64,000 bases of DNA. It comes from Cyrtodaria siliqua. Lineage: Eukaryota; Mollusca; Bivalvia; Adapedonta; Hiatellidae. Shown here piece after piece: positions 35,061 through 50,214 of this stretch (its first letter is position 1; each line of letters begins with the position of its first letter). The notes below the pieces were generated by a model that made no database searches, was not told where the DNA came from, and saw nothing but the letters and a program-made list of their open reading frames with translations. The position numbers and the translations under genes are program-made. Location: NCBI GenBank assembly GCA_037043455.1, contig JAWPHD010010954.1:24214-88213 (forward strand), written 5' to 3'.

Positions 35061-38000
35061 ACATTCACCAACGTATCAGTACATCACGCCGTATCACAAG
35101 TCATCCACCAATGTATCAGTACATCACGCCGTATCACAAGTCATCCAACAGTGTATCAGTACATCACGCCGTATCACAAGTCATCTATCAATGTATCAGT
35201 ACATCACGCCGTATCGCAAGTCATCCATCAATGTATCAGTACATCATGCCGTATCACAAGTCATCCAACAATGTATCAGTACATCACGCCGTATCACAAG
35301 TCATCAATCAATGTATCAGTACATCACGCCGTATCACAAGTCATCCAACAATGAATCAGTACATCACGCCGTATCACAAGTCATCCAACAATGAATCAGT
35401 ACATCAAGCCGTATCACAAGTCATCCATCAATGTATCAGTACATCACGCCGTATCACAAGTCATCCAACAATGAATCAGTACATCACGCCGTATCACAAG
35501 TCATCCATCAATGTATCAGTACATCACGCCGTATCACAAGTCATCCAACAATGAATCAGTACATCAAGACGTATCACAAGTCATCCATCAATGTATCAGT
35601 ACATCACGCCGTATCACAAGTCATCCAACAATGAATCAGTACATCAAGCCGTATCACAAGTCATCCATCAATGTATCAGTACATCACGCCGTATCACAAG
35701 TCATCCAGCAATGTATCAGTACATCACGCCGTATCGCTAGTCATCCACTAATGTATCAGTACATCACGCCGTATCACAAGTCATCCATCATTGTATCAGT
35801 ATATCACGCCGTATCGCTAGCCATTCACCAATGTATCATTACATCACGCTGTATCACAAGTCATCCATCAATGTACCAGTACATCACGCCGTATCGCAAG
35901 AAATCCACCAATGTATCAGTACATCATGCCGTATCACAAGTCATCCATCAATGTACCAGTACATCACGCCGTATCGCAAGTCATCCACTAATGTATTAAT
36001 ACATCATGCCGTATTACAAGTCATCCACCATTGTATCAGTACATCACGCCGTATCGCAAGTATCACCCAATGTATCAGTACATCACGCCGTATCGCAAGT
36101 CATCCACCAATGTATCAGTACATCACGCCGTATCGCAAGTCATCCAACAATGTATCTGTACATCACGCCGTATCGCTAGCCATCCAACAATGCATCAGTA
36201 CATCAGGCCGTATCGCAAGTCATCCACCATTGTATCTGTACTTCACGTCGTATCGCTAGTCATCCACCAGTGTATCAGTAAATCACGCCGCATCGCTAGC
36301 CATCCACCAATGTATCAGTACATCACGCCGTATCGCAAGTCATCCACCGATGTATCAGTACATCACGCCGTATTGCTAGTCATTCACAAATGTTTCAGTA
36401 CATCACGCCGTATCGCTAGCCATCCACCAATGTATCAGTACATCACGCCGTATCGCAAGACATCCACCAATGTATAAGTAAATCACGTCGTATCGCTAGC
36501 CATCAATCAATGTATCAGTACATCACGCCGTATCCCAAGTCATCCACCAATGTATCTGTACATCACGCCGTATCGCTAGCCATCCACCAATGTATCAGTA
36601 CATCACGCCGTATCCCAAGCCATCCACCAATTTATCAGTAAATCACGCCGTATCGCTAACCATCCAGCAATGTATCAGTACATCACGCTGTATCGCTAGC
36701 CATCCACCAATGTATCTGTAGATCACGCCGTATCGCAAGTCATCCACCAATGTATCTGTACATCACGCCGTATCGCTAGCCATCCACCAATGTATCAGTA
36801 CATCAGGTCGTATCGCAAGTCATCCACCAATGTATCTGTACTTCACGCCGTATCGCTAGTCATCCACCAGTGTATCAGTACATCACGCCGCATCGCTAGC
36901 CATCCACCAATGTATCAGTACCATCACGCCGTATCGCAAGTCATCTACCGATGTATCCGTACATCACGCCGTATCGCTAGCAAGTCATCTACCGATGTAT
37001 CCGTACATCACGCCGTATCGCTAGCCATCCACCAATGTATCAGTACATCACGCCGTATCTCTAGCAAACCACCAATGTATCAGTACATCACGCCGTATCG
37101 CTAGTCATCCACCAATGTATCAGTAAATCACGCCGTATCGCTAGCCATCCACCAATGTATAAGTACTACACGCCGTATCGCAAGTCATCCACCAATGTAT
37201 CTGTACATCATGCCGTATCGCTAGTCATCCACCATTGTATCAGTACATCACGCCGTATCGCAAGTCATCCATCGATGTATCAGTACATCACGCCGTATCG
37301 CTAGTCATTCACCAATGAATCAGTACATCACGCCGTATCACAAGTCATCCACCAATGTATCAGTACATCACGCCGTATCACAAGTCATCCACCAATGTAT
37401 CAGTACATCACGCCGTAGCGCTAGCCATCTATCAATGTATCAGTACATCACGCCGTATCACAAGTCATCCATCAATGTATCAGTACATCAGGCCGTATCG
37501 ATAGCCATTCACCAATGTATCAGTACATCTCGCCGTATCAAAAAGACATCCATCAATGTACCAGTACATCACGCCGTATCGCAAGTCATCCAGCAATGTA
37601 TCAGTACATCATGCCGTATCGCAAGTCATCCACCAAAGTATCAGTACATCACGCCTTATCGCAAGTCATCCACCAATTTATCAGTATATCACGCCGTATC
37701 GCTAGCCATCCATCAGTGTATCAGTACATCACGCCGTATCGCTAGCCATCCACCAATGTATCCGTACATCAGGCCGTATCGCAAGTCATCCACAAATGTA
37801 TCAGTACATCAAGATAGCCATCCATCAATGTATCAGTACATCACGATGTATCGCTAGCCATCCACCAATGTATCAGTACATCACGCCGTATCGCAAGTCA
37901 TCCACCAATGTATCTGTACATCACGCCGTATCGCTAGCCATCCACCAATGTATCAGTACATCACGCCGTATCGCAAGTCATCCACCAATGTATCTGTACA

Positions 38001-41000
38001 TCACGCCATATCGCTATTCATCCACCAGTGTATCAGTACATCACGCCGTATCGCAAGTCATCCACCGATGTATCAGTAAATCACGCCGCTTCGCTAGCCA
38101 TAAACCAATGTATCAGTACATCGCGCCGTATCGCAAGACATCCAACGATGTATCAGTACATCACGCCGTATCGCTAGCCATTCACCAATGTATCAGTACA
38201 TCAAGCCGTAACACAAGTCATCCACCAATGTATCAGTACATCACTTCGTATCGCTAGCCATCCACCAATGTATCAGTTCATCACGACGTATCGCAAGTCA
38301 TCCACCAATGTATCTGTACATCACGCCGTATCGCTAGTCATCCACCAATGTATTAGTACATCAAGCCGCATCGCTAACCCTCTATCAATGTATCAGTACA
38401 TTACGCCGTATCACTATCCATTCATCAATGTATCAGTACTTCACGCCGTATTACAAGTCATCCACCAATGTTTCAGTACATCACGCTGAAGAGCTAGATG
38501 TTAATATTCAATGTTCAGTACATCACACCGTATCGCTAGCCATCCACCAATGTATCAGTACATCAGGCCGTATCGCAAGTCATCCACCAATGCATCAGTA
38601 CATCACGCCATATCGCAAGTCATCCACCAATGTATCAGTAAATCACGTCGTATCGCTAGCCGTCCAACAATGTATCAGTACATCACGCTTTATCGCTAGC
38701 CATCCACCAATGTATCAGTACATCACGCCGTATCGCAAGTTATCAACCAATGTATCTGTACATCACGCCGTATTGCTAGCCATCCACCAATGTATCAGTA
38801 CATCAGGTCGTATCGCAAGTCATCCACCAATGTATCTGTACTTCACGCCGTATCGCTAGTCATCCACCAGTGTATCAGTATATCACGCCGCCTCGCTAGC
38901 CATCCACCAATGTATAAGTACATCAATCCGTATCGCATGTCATCCACCAATGTATCAGTAAATCACGTCGTTTCGCTAGCCATCCATCAATGTATCAGTA
39001 CAACACGCCGTATCGCTAGCCATCAACCAATGTATCAGTACATCACGCCGTATCGCAAGACATCCACCAATGTATCTGTACATCACGCCGTATCGCTAGC
39101 CATCCACCAATGTATCAGTACATCACGCCCTATCGCAAGTCATCAAACAATGTATCAGTAAATCACGTCGTATCTCTAACCATCCATCAATGTATCAGTA
39201 CATCACGCTGTATCGCTAGCCATCCACCAATGTATCTGTACATCACGCCGTATCGCAAGTCATCCACCAATGTATCTGTACATCACGCCGTATCGCTAGC
39301 CATCCACCAATGTATCAGTACATCAGGTCGTATCGCAAGTCATCTACCGATGTATCAGTACATCACGCCGTATCGCTAGCAATTCATCAATGTATCAGTA
39401 TATCAGGCCGTATCGCTAGCCATCCACCAATGTATCAGTACATCACGCCGTATTTCTAGCAAACCACCAATGTATCAGTACATCACGCCGTATCGCAAGT
39501 CATCCACCAATGTATCAGTACATCACGCCGTATCGCTAGCCATCCACCAATGTATCAGTACTTCACGCCGTATCGCAAGTTATCCACCAATGTATCTGTA
39601 CATCATGCCGTATCGCTAGTCATCCACCAATGTATCAGTACATCAAGCCGCATCGCTAGCCATCCACCAATGTATCAGTACATCACGCCGTATCGCAAGT
39701 CATCCACCGATGTATCAGTACATCACGCCGTATCGCTAGTCATTCACCAATGTATCAGTACATCACGCCGTATCACAAGTCATCCACCAATGTATCAGTA
39801 CATCACGCCGTATTACAAGTCATCCACCAATGTATTAGTACATCACGCCGTAGCGCTAGCCATCCACCAATGTATAAGTACATCACGCCGTATCACAAGT
39901 CATCCATCAATGTATCAGTACATCACGCCGTAATGCTAGCCTTTCACCAATGTATCAGAACATCTCGCCGTATCACAAGTCATCCATCAATGTACCAGTA
40001 CATCACGCCGTAGCGCAAGTCATCCAGCAATGTATCAGTACATCACGCCGTATCACTAGCCATCAATCAATGTATCAGTACATCACGCGGTATCGCTAGC
40101 CATCCACCAATGTATCAGTACATCACGCCGTATCGCAAGTCATCCACCAATGTATCAGTAAATCACGTCGTATCGCTAGCCATCCATCAATGTATCAATA
40201 CATCACGCTGTATCGCTAGACATCCACCAAAGTATCAGTACAGCACGCTGTATCGCAAGTCATCCACCAATGTATCTGTACATCACGCCGCATCGCTAGC
40301 CATCCACCAATGTATCAGTACATCACGCCGTATCGCAAGTCATCCACCGATATATCAGTATATCACGCCGTATCGCTAGCCATTCATCAATGTATCAGTA
40401 CATCACGCCGTATCGCTAGCCATCCGCCAATGTATCAGTACATCACGCTTTATCTCTAGCAATCCACCAATGTATCAGTACATCACGCCGTATCGCACGT
40501 CATCCACCAATGTATCAGTACATCACGCCGTATCGCTAGTCATCCACCAATGTATCAGTACATCAAGCCGCATCGCTAGCCATCCACCAATGTATCATTA
40601 CATCACGCCGTATCGCAAGTCATCCACCGATGTATCAGTACATCACGCCGTATCGCTAGTCATTCACCAATGTATCAGTACATCACGCCGTATCACAAGT
40701 CATCCACCAATGTATCAGTACATCACGCCGTATCACAAGTCATCCACCAATGTATTAGTACATCACGCCGTAGCGCTAGCCATCCACCAATGTATCAGTA
40801 CATCACGCCGTATCACAAGTCATCCATCAATGTATCAGTACATCACGCCGTAATGCTAGCCTTTCACCAATGTATCAGAACATCTCGCCGTATCACAAGT
40901 CATCCATCAATGTACCAGTACTTCACGCCGTAGCGCAAGTCATCCAGCAATGTATCAGTACATCACGCCGTATCACTAGCCATCAATCAATGTATCAGTA

Positions 41001-44000
41001 CATCACGCGGTATCGCTAGCCATCCACCAATGTATCAGTACATCACGCCGTATCGCAAGTCATCCACCAATGTATCAGTAAATCACGTCGTATCGCTAGC
41101 CATCCATCAATGTATCAATACATCACGCTGTATCGCTAGACATCCACCAATGTATCAGTACAGCACGCCGTATCGCAAGTCATCCACCAATGTATCTGTA
41201 CATCACGCCGCATCGCTAGCCATCCACCAATGTATCAGTACATCACGCCGTATCGCAAGTCATCCACCGATATATCAGTATATCACGCCGTATCGCTAGC
41301 CATTCATCAATGTATCAGTACATCACGCCGTATCGCTAGCCATCCACCAATGTATCAGTACATCACGCTTTATCTCTAGCAATCCACCAATGTATCAGTA
41401 CATCACGCCGTATCGCACGTCATCCACCAATGTATCAGTACATCACGCCGTATCGCTAGCCATCAACCAATGTATCAGTACATCACGCCGTATCGCTAGC
41501 CATCCAGCAATTTATCAGTACATCACGCCGTATCGCTAGCCATCCACCAATGTATCAGTACATCACGCCGTATCTCAAGTCATCCACCAATGTATCTTTA
41601 CATCAAGCCGTTTCGCTAGTCATCCACCAATGTATCAGTACATCAAGCCGCATCTATAGCCATCCACCAATGTAGCAGTACAACACGCCGTATCGCAAGT
41701 CATCCACTAATGTATCAGTACATCACGCCGTATCGCTAATCATTCACTAATGTATCAGTACAACACGCCGTATCACAAGTCATCCACCAATGTATCAGTA
41801 CATCACGCCGTATCACAAGTCATCCACCAATGTATCAGTACATCACGCTGTAGCGCTAGCCATCCACCAATTTATCAGTACATCACGCCGTATCGCAAGT
41901 CATCCACCAATGTATCAGTACATCACGCCGTATCGCTAGCCAGTCACCAATGTATCAGTACATCACGCCGTATCGCAAGTCATCCACCAATGTATCAGTA
42001 CATCACGCCGTATCGCTTATCATTCACCAATGTATCAGTACATCACGCCGTATCACAAGGCATCCACCAAGATATCAGTACATCACGCCGTATCACAAGT
42101 CATCCACCAATGTATCAGTACATCACGCCGTATAGCAAGTCATCCACCAATGTATCAGTACATCACGCCGTATCGCTAGCCATTCACCAATGTATCAGTA
42201 CATCTCGCCGTATCATAAGTCATCCATCAATGTACCAGTACATCAAGCCGTATCGCAAGTCATCCAGCAATGTATCAGTACATCATGCCGTATCGAAAGT
42301 CATCCACCAATGTATCAGTACATCAGGCCGTATCGCAAGTTATCCACCAATGTATCAGTACATCACCCCGTATCGCAAGTCATCCACCAATGCATCAGTA
42401 CATCACGCCGTATCGCTAGCCATCAATCAATGTATCAGTACATCACGACGTATCGCTAGCCATCCACCAATGTATCAGTACATCATGCCGAATCGCAAGT
42501 CATCCACCAAAGTATCAGTACATCACGCCGTATCGCAAGTTATCCACCAATGTATCAGTATATCACCCCGTATCGCAAATCATCCACAAATTTATCAGTA
42601 TATCACGCCGTATCGCTAGCCATCCATCAGTGTATCAGTACATCACGCCGTATCGCTAGTCATCAACAGATGTATCAGTACATCACGCCATATCGCTAGC
42701 CACCCACCAATATATCAGTACATCACGCCGTATCGCAAGTCATCCACCAATGTATCAGTACATCACGTCGTATCGCTAGCCATCCACCAATGTATCCGTA
42801 AATCACGCCGTATCGCAAGTCATCCACCAATGTATCAGTACATCACGTCGTATCGCTAGCCATCCTTCAAAGTATCAGTATATCACGATGTATCGCTAGC
42901 CCTCCATCAATGTATCAGTACATCACGCCGTATCGCAAGTCATCCACCAATGTATCAGTACATCACGCCGTATCGCAAGTCATTCACCAATGTATCTGTA
43001 CATCACGCCGTATCGCTAGTCATCCACCAGTGTATCCGTAAATCACGCCGCATCGCTAGCCATCCACCAATGTATCAGTACATCACGCCGTATCGCAAGT
43101 AATCCAACGATGTATCAGTACATCACGCCGTATTTCTAGCCATTCACCAATGTATCAGTACATCAAGCCGTAACACAAGTCATCCACCAATGTATCAGTA
43201 CATCACTTCGTATCGCTAGCCATCCACCAATGTATCAGTACATCACGACGTATCGCAAGTCATCCAACAATGTATCTGTACATCACGCCGTATCGCTAGT
43301 CATCCACCAATGTATCAGTACATCAAGCCGCATCGCTAGCCATCTATCAATGTATCAGTACGTCACGCCGTATCGATATCCATTCATCAATGTATCAGTA
43401 CATCACGCCGTATCGCAAGTCACCCACCAAAGTATCAGTACATCACGCCGTTTCGCAAGTCATCCACCAATGTTTCAGTACATCACGCCGAAGCGCTAGA
43501 TGTTCATCAATGTTCAGTACATCACTCGGTATCGCTAGCCATCCACCAATGTGTCATTACATCAGGCCGTATCGCAAGTCATCCACCAATGTATCAGTAC
43601 ATCACGACGTATCGCAAGTCATCCACCAATGTATCTGCACATCACGCCGTATCGCTAGCCATCTACCAATGTATCAGTACATCACGCCGTATCGCAAGTC
43701 ATCCACCAGTGTATCAGTACATCACACGGTATCGCTAGTCATTCACCAATGTATCAGTACATCACGCCATATCACAAGTCATCCACCAATGTATCAGTAC
43801 ATCACGCCGTATCGCTAGCCATCAACCAATGTATCAGTACATCACGCCGTATCGCTAGACATCCACCAATGTATCAGTACATCACGCCGTATCGCTAGCC
43901 ATCCACCAGTGTATCAGTACATCACGCCGTATCGCAAGTCATCAACCAGTGTATCAGTACATCACACGGTATCGCTAGTCATTCACCAATGTATCAGTAC

Positions 44001-45840
44001 ATCACGCCATATCACAAGTCATCCACCAATGTATCAGTACATCACGCCGTATTACAAGTCATCCATCAATGTATCAGTACATCACGCCGTATCGCTAGCC
44101 ATTTACTAATGTATCAGTACATCTCGCCGTATCACAAGTCATCCATCAATGTACCAGTACATCACGCCGTATCGCAAGTCATCCAGCAATGTATCAGTAC
44201 ACCATGCCGTATCGCAAGTCATTCACCAATGTATCAGTACATCACGCTGTATCGCAAGTTATTCACCAATGTATCAGTACATCATCCCGTATCGCAAGTC
44301 ATCCACCAATGTATCAGTACATCACGCCGTATCGCTAGCCATTCATCAATGTATCAGTACATCACGCCGTATCGCTAGTCATTCACCAATGTATCATTTC
44401 ATCACGCCGTAACGCTAGCCATCCAACAATGGATCAGTACATCACGCCGTATCGCTAGCCATCCACCAATGTATCAGTACATCACGCCGTATCGCAAGTC
44501 ATCCACCAATGTATCTGTACATTATGCCGTATCGCTAGTCATCCACCAATGTATCAGTACATCAAGCCGCATCGCTAGCCATCCACCAGTGTATCAGTAC
44601 ATCTCGCCGTATCGCAAGTCATCCACCAATGTATCAGTACATCATACCGTACCGCTAGTCATTCACCAATGTATCAGTACTACACGCCGTATCACAAGTC
44701 ATCCACCAATGTATCAGTACATCACGCTGTAGCGCTAGCCATCCACCAATGTTTCAGTACATCACGCCGTATTACAAGTCATCCATCAATGTATCAGTAC
44801 ATCACGCCGTATCGCTAGCTATTCACCAATGTATCAGTACATCTCGCCGTATCACAAGTCATCCATCAATGTACCAGTACATAACGCCGTATCGCAAGTC
44901 ATCCAGCAATGTATCAGTACACCATGCCGTATCGCAAGTCATCCACCAATGTAACCGTACATCACGCCGTATCGCAAGTTATCCACCAATGTATCAGTAC
45001 ATCACGCCGAATCGCAAGTCATCCACCAATGTATCAGTACATCACGCCGTATCGCTAGCCATCCATCAATGTATCAGTACATCACGCCGTATCGCTAGTC
45101 ATCCACAAATGTATCAGTACATCACGCCGTATCGCTAGCCGTCCACCAATGTATCAGTACATCACACCGTATCGCAAGTCATCCACCAATGTATCAGTAA
45201 ATCACGTCGTATCGCTAGCCATCCATCAATGTATCAGTACATCACGCCGTATCACAAGTCATCCACCAATGTATCAGTACATCACGCCATATCGCTAGCA
45301 ATTCACCAATGTATCAGTACATCACGCCGTATCACAAGTAATACATCAATGAATAAGTACATCACGTCGTATCGCTAGTCATCAACCAATGTATCAGAAC
45401 ATTACTTCGTATCGCTAGATGTTCAGCAATGTTCAGTACATCTCGCCATATCGCTAGTCACCCATCGACGTATCAGTACATCACGCCGTATCGCTAGTCA
45501 TCCATCAATGTTCAGTACATCTCGCTATATCGCTAGTCACCCTTCAACGTATCAGTACATCTCGCCATATCGCTAGTCATCCATCAACGTATCAGTACAT
45601 TACGCCGTATCGCTAGTCATCCACCAATGTATCAGTACATCACGCCATATCGCTAGTCACCCATCAATGTATCAGTACATCACGCCGTATCGCAAGTCAT
45701 CCATCAATGTTCAGTACATCTCGCCATATCGATAGTCATCCATCAACTTATCAGTACATCACGCTGTATCGCTAGTCATCCATCATTGTATCAGTACATC
45801 ACGCTATATCGCTAGTCATTCATAAATGTACCAGTGCATT
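35061..45840 (+). repeat. 40-bp satellite array, about 270 monomers
   Basis: Head-to-tail 40-bp monomers starting ATGTATCAGTACATCACG. Variants fall into classes by one hexamer: CACAAG (dominant at 35.1-35.7 kb), GCAAGT and GCTAGC (often alternating from 36 kb on) and GCTAGT. About 39580-40500 and 40500-41420 match as a 920-bp, 23-monomer higher-order duplication. Other offsets of about 240, 600 and 720 bp are also visible. The right end (45421-45840) degenerates. Monomer length is not a multiple of three, so one 40-residue cyclic peptide appears in all three plus frames, and the GCTAGC class puts a TAG in one frame. Confidence 0.97.
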
Positions 45841-46760
45841 ACGCCGTATTACTATTATCATAATTGTCATTCATCCCTGCCACCGTACATTACAGCCTAT
45901 ATGTCATAATGCATTGCTGTATCAACATGTTATGACGTATCGATTAATCAATTCATGTTCATGATACATGTTCACGAATAATTTATTCATATAAACGTCA
46001 TATGGCGTGTTGCTGAATCAATGCATTTGCCTCATCAACATGAACGCCATAATGTCCATACGTTACCCGTTGATGTGGTGGAAGTAACAACATTTTGTGG
46101 TGGAATAACGCCTCAGTCGGGTGTAAATTTATACCGAACTTAAAGGTAAGAAAATGATTATTTGTTTGTTATTATTTATATATTCTAGAAGTGTGACATA
46201 AATCGTCCTGTACATTATTCTGTGAAGTAAATTACACTCTTCTACGCAATATTGCCATGTTTTTCGCCTTTAAAAAGTTCCTTGACCTGAGGCCTTTCCT
46301 CGTTTTAGAGTTCTTGAACCACATGAATGGCGTTACAGAAAAGAATATGACACAAATACGTCTACAATACGTCTCAAGCCAACAAAGTCATTCTGGATTG
46401 TAAAGATACAAAATAAACTTGAAAACATTGCGCAGGAGAGGGTCATTTACTTCACAAAATATTGTACCACAAAATGTTGTTACTTCCAGCACATCAATGG
46501 GTAACGTATGGACACGGTGGTGTCGATTCATGTTATATGGCGTGATTCTTTCATTTATCGCCCCATCAACGCCATATGGTGTTTCGCTAAATCAATTCAT
46601 GATATATGGCGTGTCGCTGAATCAATTCATGTTCAAGCATCGCCACATCAACGCCATATGCCGAATCGCTGAATCAGTGTATCGTCATGTAATTTTAATT
46701 TCTGTTTTGAGTCATAAATGACGTATCACTGTATCAAGTCCTTGTTGTTGATTTGTATCA
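45841..46760. repeat. decayed satellite edge with a 53-bp inverted repeat
   Basis: Several loose copies of CATATGGCGTGTCGCTGAATC are scattered here. An inverted repeat has arms 46054-46106 and 46461-46513 (shared ACAAAATGTTGTTACTTCCA on the right arm), about 48 of 53 bases matching, enclosing about 355 bp. It may be a foldback or the ends of a small transposon. Confidence 0.7.
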
Positions 46761-47065
46761 CTGTATCACTATATCAAAACACGTTTATGTATCTCAGTGT
46801 CTCAAGAGATATGCATACTTATGTAGTACTCGTAGATAGAGTATGGTCTCACTGATTTGGTTTATTTAAACATGAGTTTTAGAGATGAGATCATACTATA
46901 TTTGTTACGTAGCATGTCCTTTTCATCTGTCTGCTATACTCTAATTTTCAACATCTGGTACTTATTGTACACCAGATATTCTGACAGGTGTTATTTTCAA
47001 TTAAATGATTACAAATACTAAGGAAATTCCAGCGACCATGCTACAATCAATTCTCTTGTTCCCAG

Positions 47066-47293
47066 TGCTGAACCTGGCTACGAACTATACTTACGTCAAC
47101 CAATCCTGCGAATACATAGTTCAGTACGCAGCACATCTGGCAGTTGATGGTAACACTGCTAACGTGTTAAGTGAGGGGTCATGCACACATACGTCTGACA
47201 AGGACCACCAACCCGAGTGGCATCTGGTCCTGGCTCAGAGATTCACAATACAGCGCCTCGTGATAACCAACAGGAGAGACTGTGGCAGCAAGT
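47066..47293 (+). CDS. F-type lectin domain, exon with N-terminal half
   Basis: A 228-bp exon of 76 codons, phase 1 at both ends, after a strong acceptor TTCTCTTGTTCCCAG. The sequence starts LNLATNYTYVNQS and has HLAVDGNTANV, GSCTHT-like GSCTHTSDK, PEWHLVLAQRFTIQRLVITN and RRDCGSKC. This is the first half of the fucolectin / F5-8 type C fold (NLA.....AVDGN...SC.H......W.vDLg..I..V.I.NR.DC). The usual VDLG is LVLA here. The donor T|GTATTA at 47294 joins in phase to the exon at 51045. Together they give about 137 residues, one complete F-type domain. The protein is probably secreted and binds fucose-type glycans by family knowledge; the exact RGDCC-type ligand motif is altered, so binding is uncertain. 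The signal-peptide exon was not found. Confidence 0.8.
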
Positions 47294-47484
47294 GTATTAG
47301 ACATTTGTATTTTATTAAAGCATTTTCATTTAGTTAATTTCTTATTATAATGTTGAAAACTAATCAATGTATTTATAAAACATCTATAGGAAATTCAAAA
47401 GGGATTTACAATTTATATTTAAATGCTCCAAACGTGTATTGTCAAACAGAACAGACATATCAGAAAACATAGCAAGTAAATTCA

Positions 47485-47595
47485 TAATACATACTAAATA
47501 CGGACCAAATACGTACCAAATATGTACCAGATATGTACCAAATACGTACCAAATACGTACCAAATATGTACCAAATATGTACCAAATAATATTAA
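47485..47595 (+). repeat. 11-bp tandem repeat
   Basis: About nine units of TACCAAATACG or TACCAAATATG, within the lectin intron; looser TACCAAA-rich sequence continues to about 47740. Confidence 0.9.
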
Positions 47596-49679
47596 AACAT
47601 ATCATTAAATACACATACAGACCAAATACATAGGAAATGCACACCACATAAAACATACCAAATACATAACATTGCATACACACACATACCAAACACACAG
47701 CAAATAAATACACAGCAAATAAATACATACCATATAAAATTCAAGCTCGTACTAACAATTATCTTTTTCCAAAACGGAACGTTGAACAGATATATGTCAG
47801 AACACTGTTGCCATTGACAGAACTGACCCATTCTGCGGGACTGGATGTGGGATGGAATTGTTGGTGGTAAATTCCTTTTATCAAAACGTCTTGTTTCCTT
47901 TAAAAAGTAAGGCGTCTATACAGAGCAGTTCAAACTGATTCTGCGAGTCTACTGGACTTAAAAATTCTGGAACGGGTCTTCATAAACCCATTTACCGCTA
48001 AGATTGCTAGAGGGCGGTGAGGGTGGTTACTCGAATACTTTTATCTGCGATAAACAACATTTGAATATTTCCCTCAAATTAACACGATGTCAGTATTAAA
48101 TATCCCCGCACTAATATGTTTTATTATAATACAGTTGCACGTGCTATTGTTTGTCGGATGTATAGTATTGGTTTGATTGGTCAAATGGATAAATGACTGA
48201 CAACTGACTTCATGTAAATTATAATACATCTGTTCAATCATCTTAATATACTGCAACAGAGTTGTATCTGTATATATGTTTATATGGATAAGTATTGACC
48301 AATCAGGTAAGTCAAGTTGTAATAATAAGTATATTTCAAAATGAATAACTATTAGGAGTGATAGATAGAAAGGAAAAGTATGAATGAAGATAAGAGAGAA
48401 ACAAACATGGAAAATATTAAGTCGCAAAACACAATTTAAATACAATCAAAGTAGAAACATCACTCAAGTCAATCTGATACAGTATGCACTGTTATTGTTC
48501 AACTGTATTGTTATACAGTTCACTATATCATAACCCTTGATTGTATCTTGTCATCGCAATATGGTGGTGAGTAACTAAACTTCACTAATTGTACTGTACT
48601 CCACACGTTATATACCGATATCGTATACTTCTCTCAACCCAAGATGCATCATAAAGTATACAGTTCATTATCCCTGGACTTCTACACTGGCACTCGCACT
48701 AATGTTACAGAATGTACTAACATCTTCCTACATACATAATGTCTATCAATTCATGTCGTAGGCCATTCTATAGCTGTATGTTGATATGCTGGTAACCATT
48801 ACATATGTCCATCTACTCTAACCCCAACAACCAAGTTGAATATCTACAATAGTATATTAACTTTGTCTGACTATGCCTTGAGTATTATGCTTATTACATT
48901 CGCAATATTATTTACAAAATATCATCGCGAATAGAAACATCGGTGACAATAAACAATACAGTACGTATCATACATTTCATTTAATAACATATGTAAAATG
49001 ATTGACTCCCCAGTCCTTTATCACACACTTCCAGCTACTATTTCACCCATCTTACTTCTTCCAAATATCATACCCAACTGACACTAACTGAAAAATATAC
49101 TAGAGTGAACCATAGCAAATAATCCCATAATTGGCCAGAGCTCACATATTAACAGTTACTATACAATTGGGGCATAATAGGTTCCCATTTGTATTAAAGG
49201 TCTATTTCCTATTATTGTAACATGACAATTTGTTACATATACATACTGCATCCTCATTACTAAAATCGATAAAGCGGCTTGTCATTTCAGGATATGAGTT
49301 TATATGTGTTGGCAACTATTGTAAAATAAAACAAAAGACATAGATATGTGAACATTTATTATAGGTAAACGACGAATAAGCACCATACAGATTATAATCC
49401 ACATATTGAGTAAGTTAAAATTGAAACAAAAATGTTTAACAAAAAAATATGTGAACTAAGTTTTTGTCATACACATAGATGTGCTATAATCCTGCTATTA
49501 ATCCACCACCAGCAATATTGTCACAACATATATGCAAACGCAACTGCTGTGGTTGTTCAGTACAATTCTGGATACATCATGAAGTTTGCTAATTATGTTT
49601 TATTTTATATATCTTTACAATAACATATACGTGTATCGTTTCCAATTTCTCTGGCTGTGGACTTTATTGTCAGAGATTT

Positions 49680-49980
49680 TCTTTTGATGAGATGTACTTT
49701 TATTTACTCTGTTTTGTAATTTGAGCGCTGAAGACAGGATAATAGCGAGGTTGTGCAAACTTCAAATCGATTTAAGTTAACCAGTAGGCCTTATTTCCTA
49801 CTGACCGTTCCAAGTCGGTAACCCTGTCTTCACCACTCTTTATGTTGTATTGTTTTGTTAATTGTATAATTAATTTGCTCTTTGTTGTACAGTTTTGATC
49901 TACGGTGCCATTACGTTTGGGTGCTGTGATTTTTATTACGACCATCTTTCTCATTTTAATAACACGGAATATCATGAGTG
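49680..49980 (+). mobile_element. retroelement 3' end, variant subfamily
   Basis: CTGACCGTTCCAAGTCGGTA and flanks match 57240-57520 more closely than the 28-kb copy, for example GACAGGATAATAGCGAGG against GACAGGTAATAGCGATG. The window therefore holds at least two subfamilies of this 3' end. Confidence 0.7.
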
Positions 49981-50214
49981 GCTCCGGAGAGTTTTAGTTA
50001 GCACGATCAAAGACAGGAAATAGTTAGGATCAATTATCGAAATATCTTTCCCACCTAACCATTTTTCGGATGAGACAAAACCGACGTTCGCCAATACAAG
50101 CAAATGCAACACCGTAAATCACATCGCACAATAGTTTAGATTGTGTTATAGTGTCATAGAGACGATGAACCTTAGGAATACACACAAATTGACAAATTGA
50201 ACATTTGTGTAAAA

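Noticed and set aside
35061..45840. Many long plus-strand open frames with MYQYITPYRKSS-like peptides, up to 289 residues
   Set aside because: All come from a 40-bp repeat that reads as the same cyclic peptide in all three frames. Frames end wherever a GCTAGC-class monomer puts a TAG in phase; there is no codon-level conservation.
35061..45840. CRISPR-like regular repeat
   Set aside because: No unique spacers: monomers are contiguous, and the DNA is eukaryotic.
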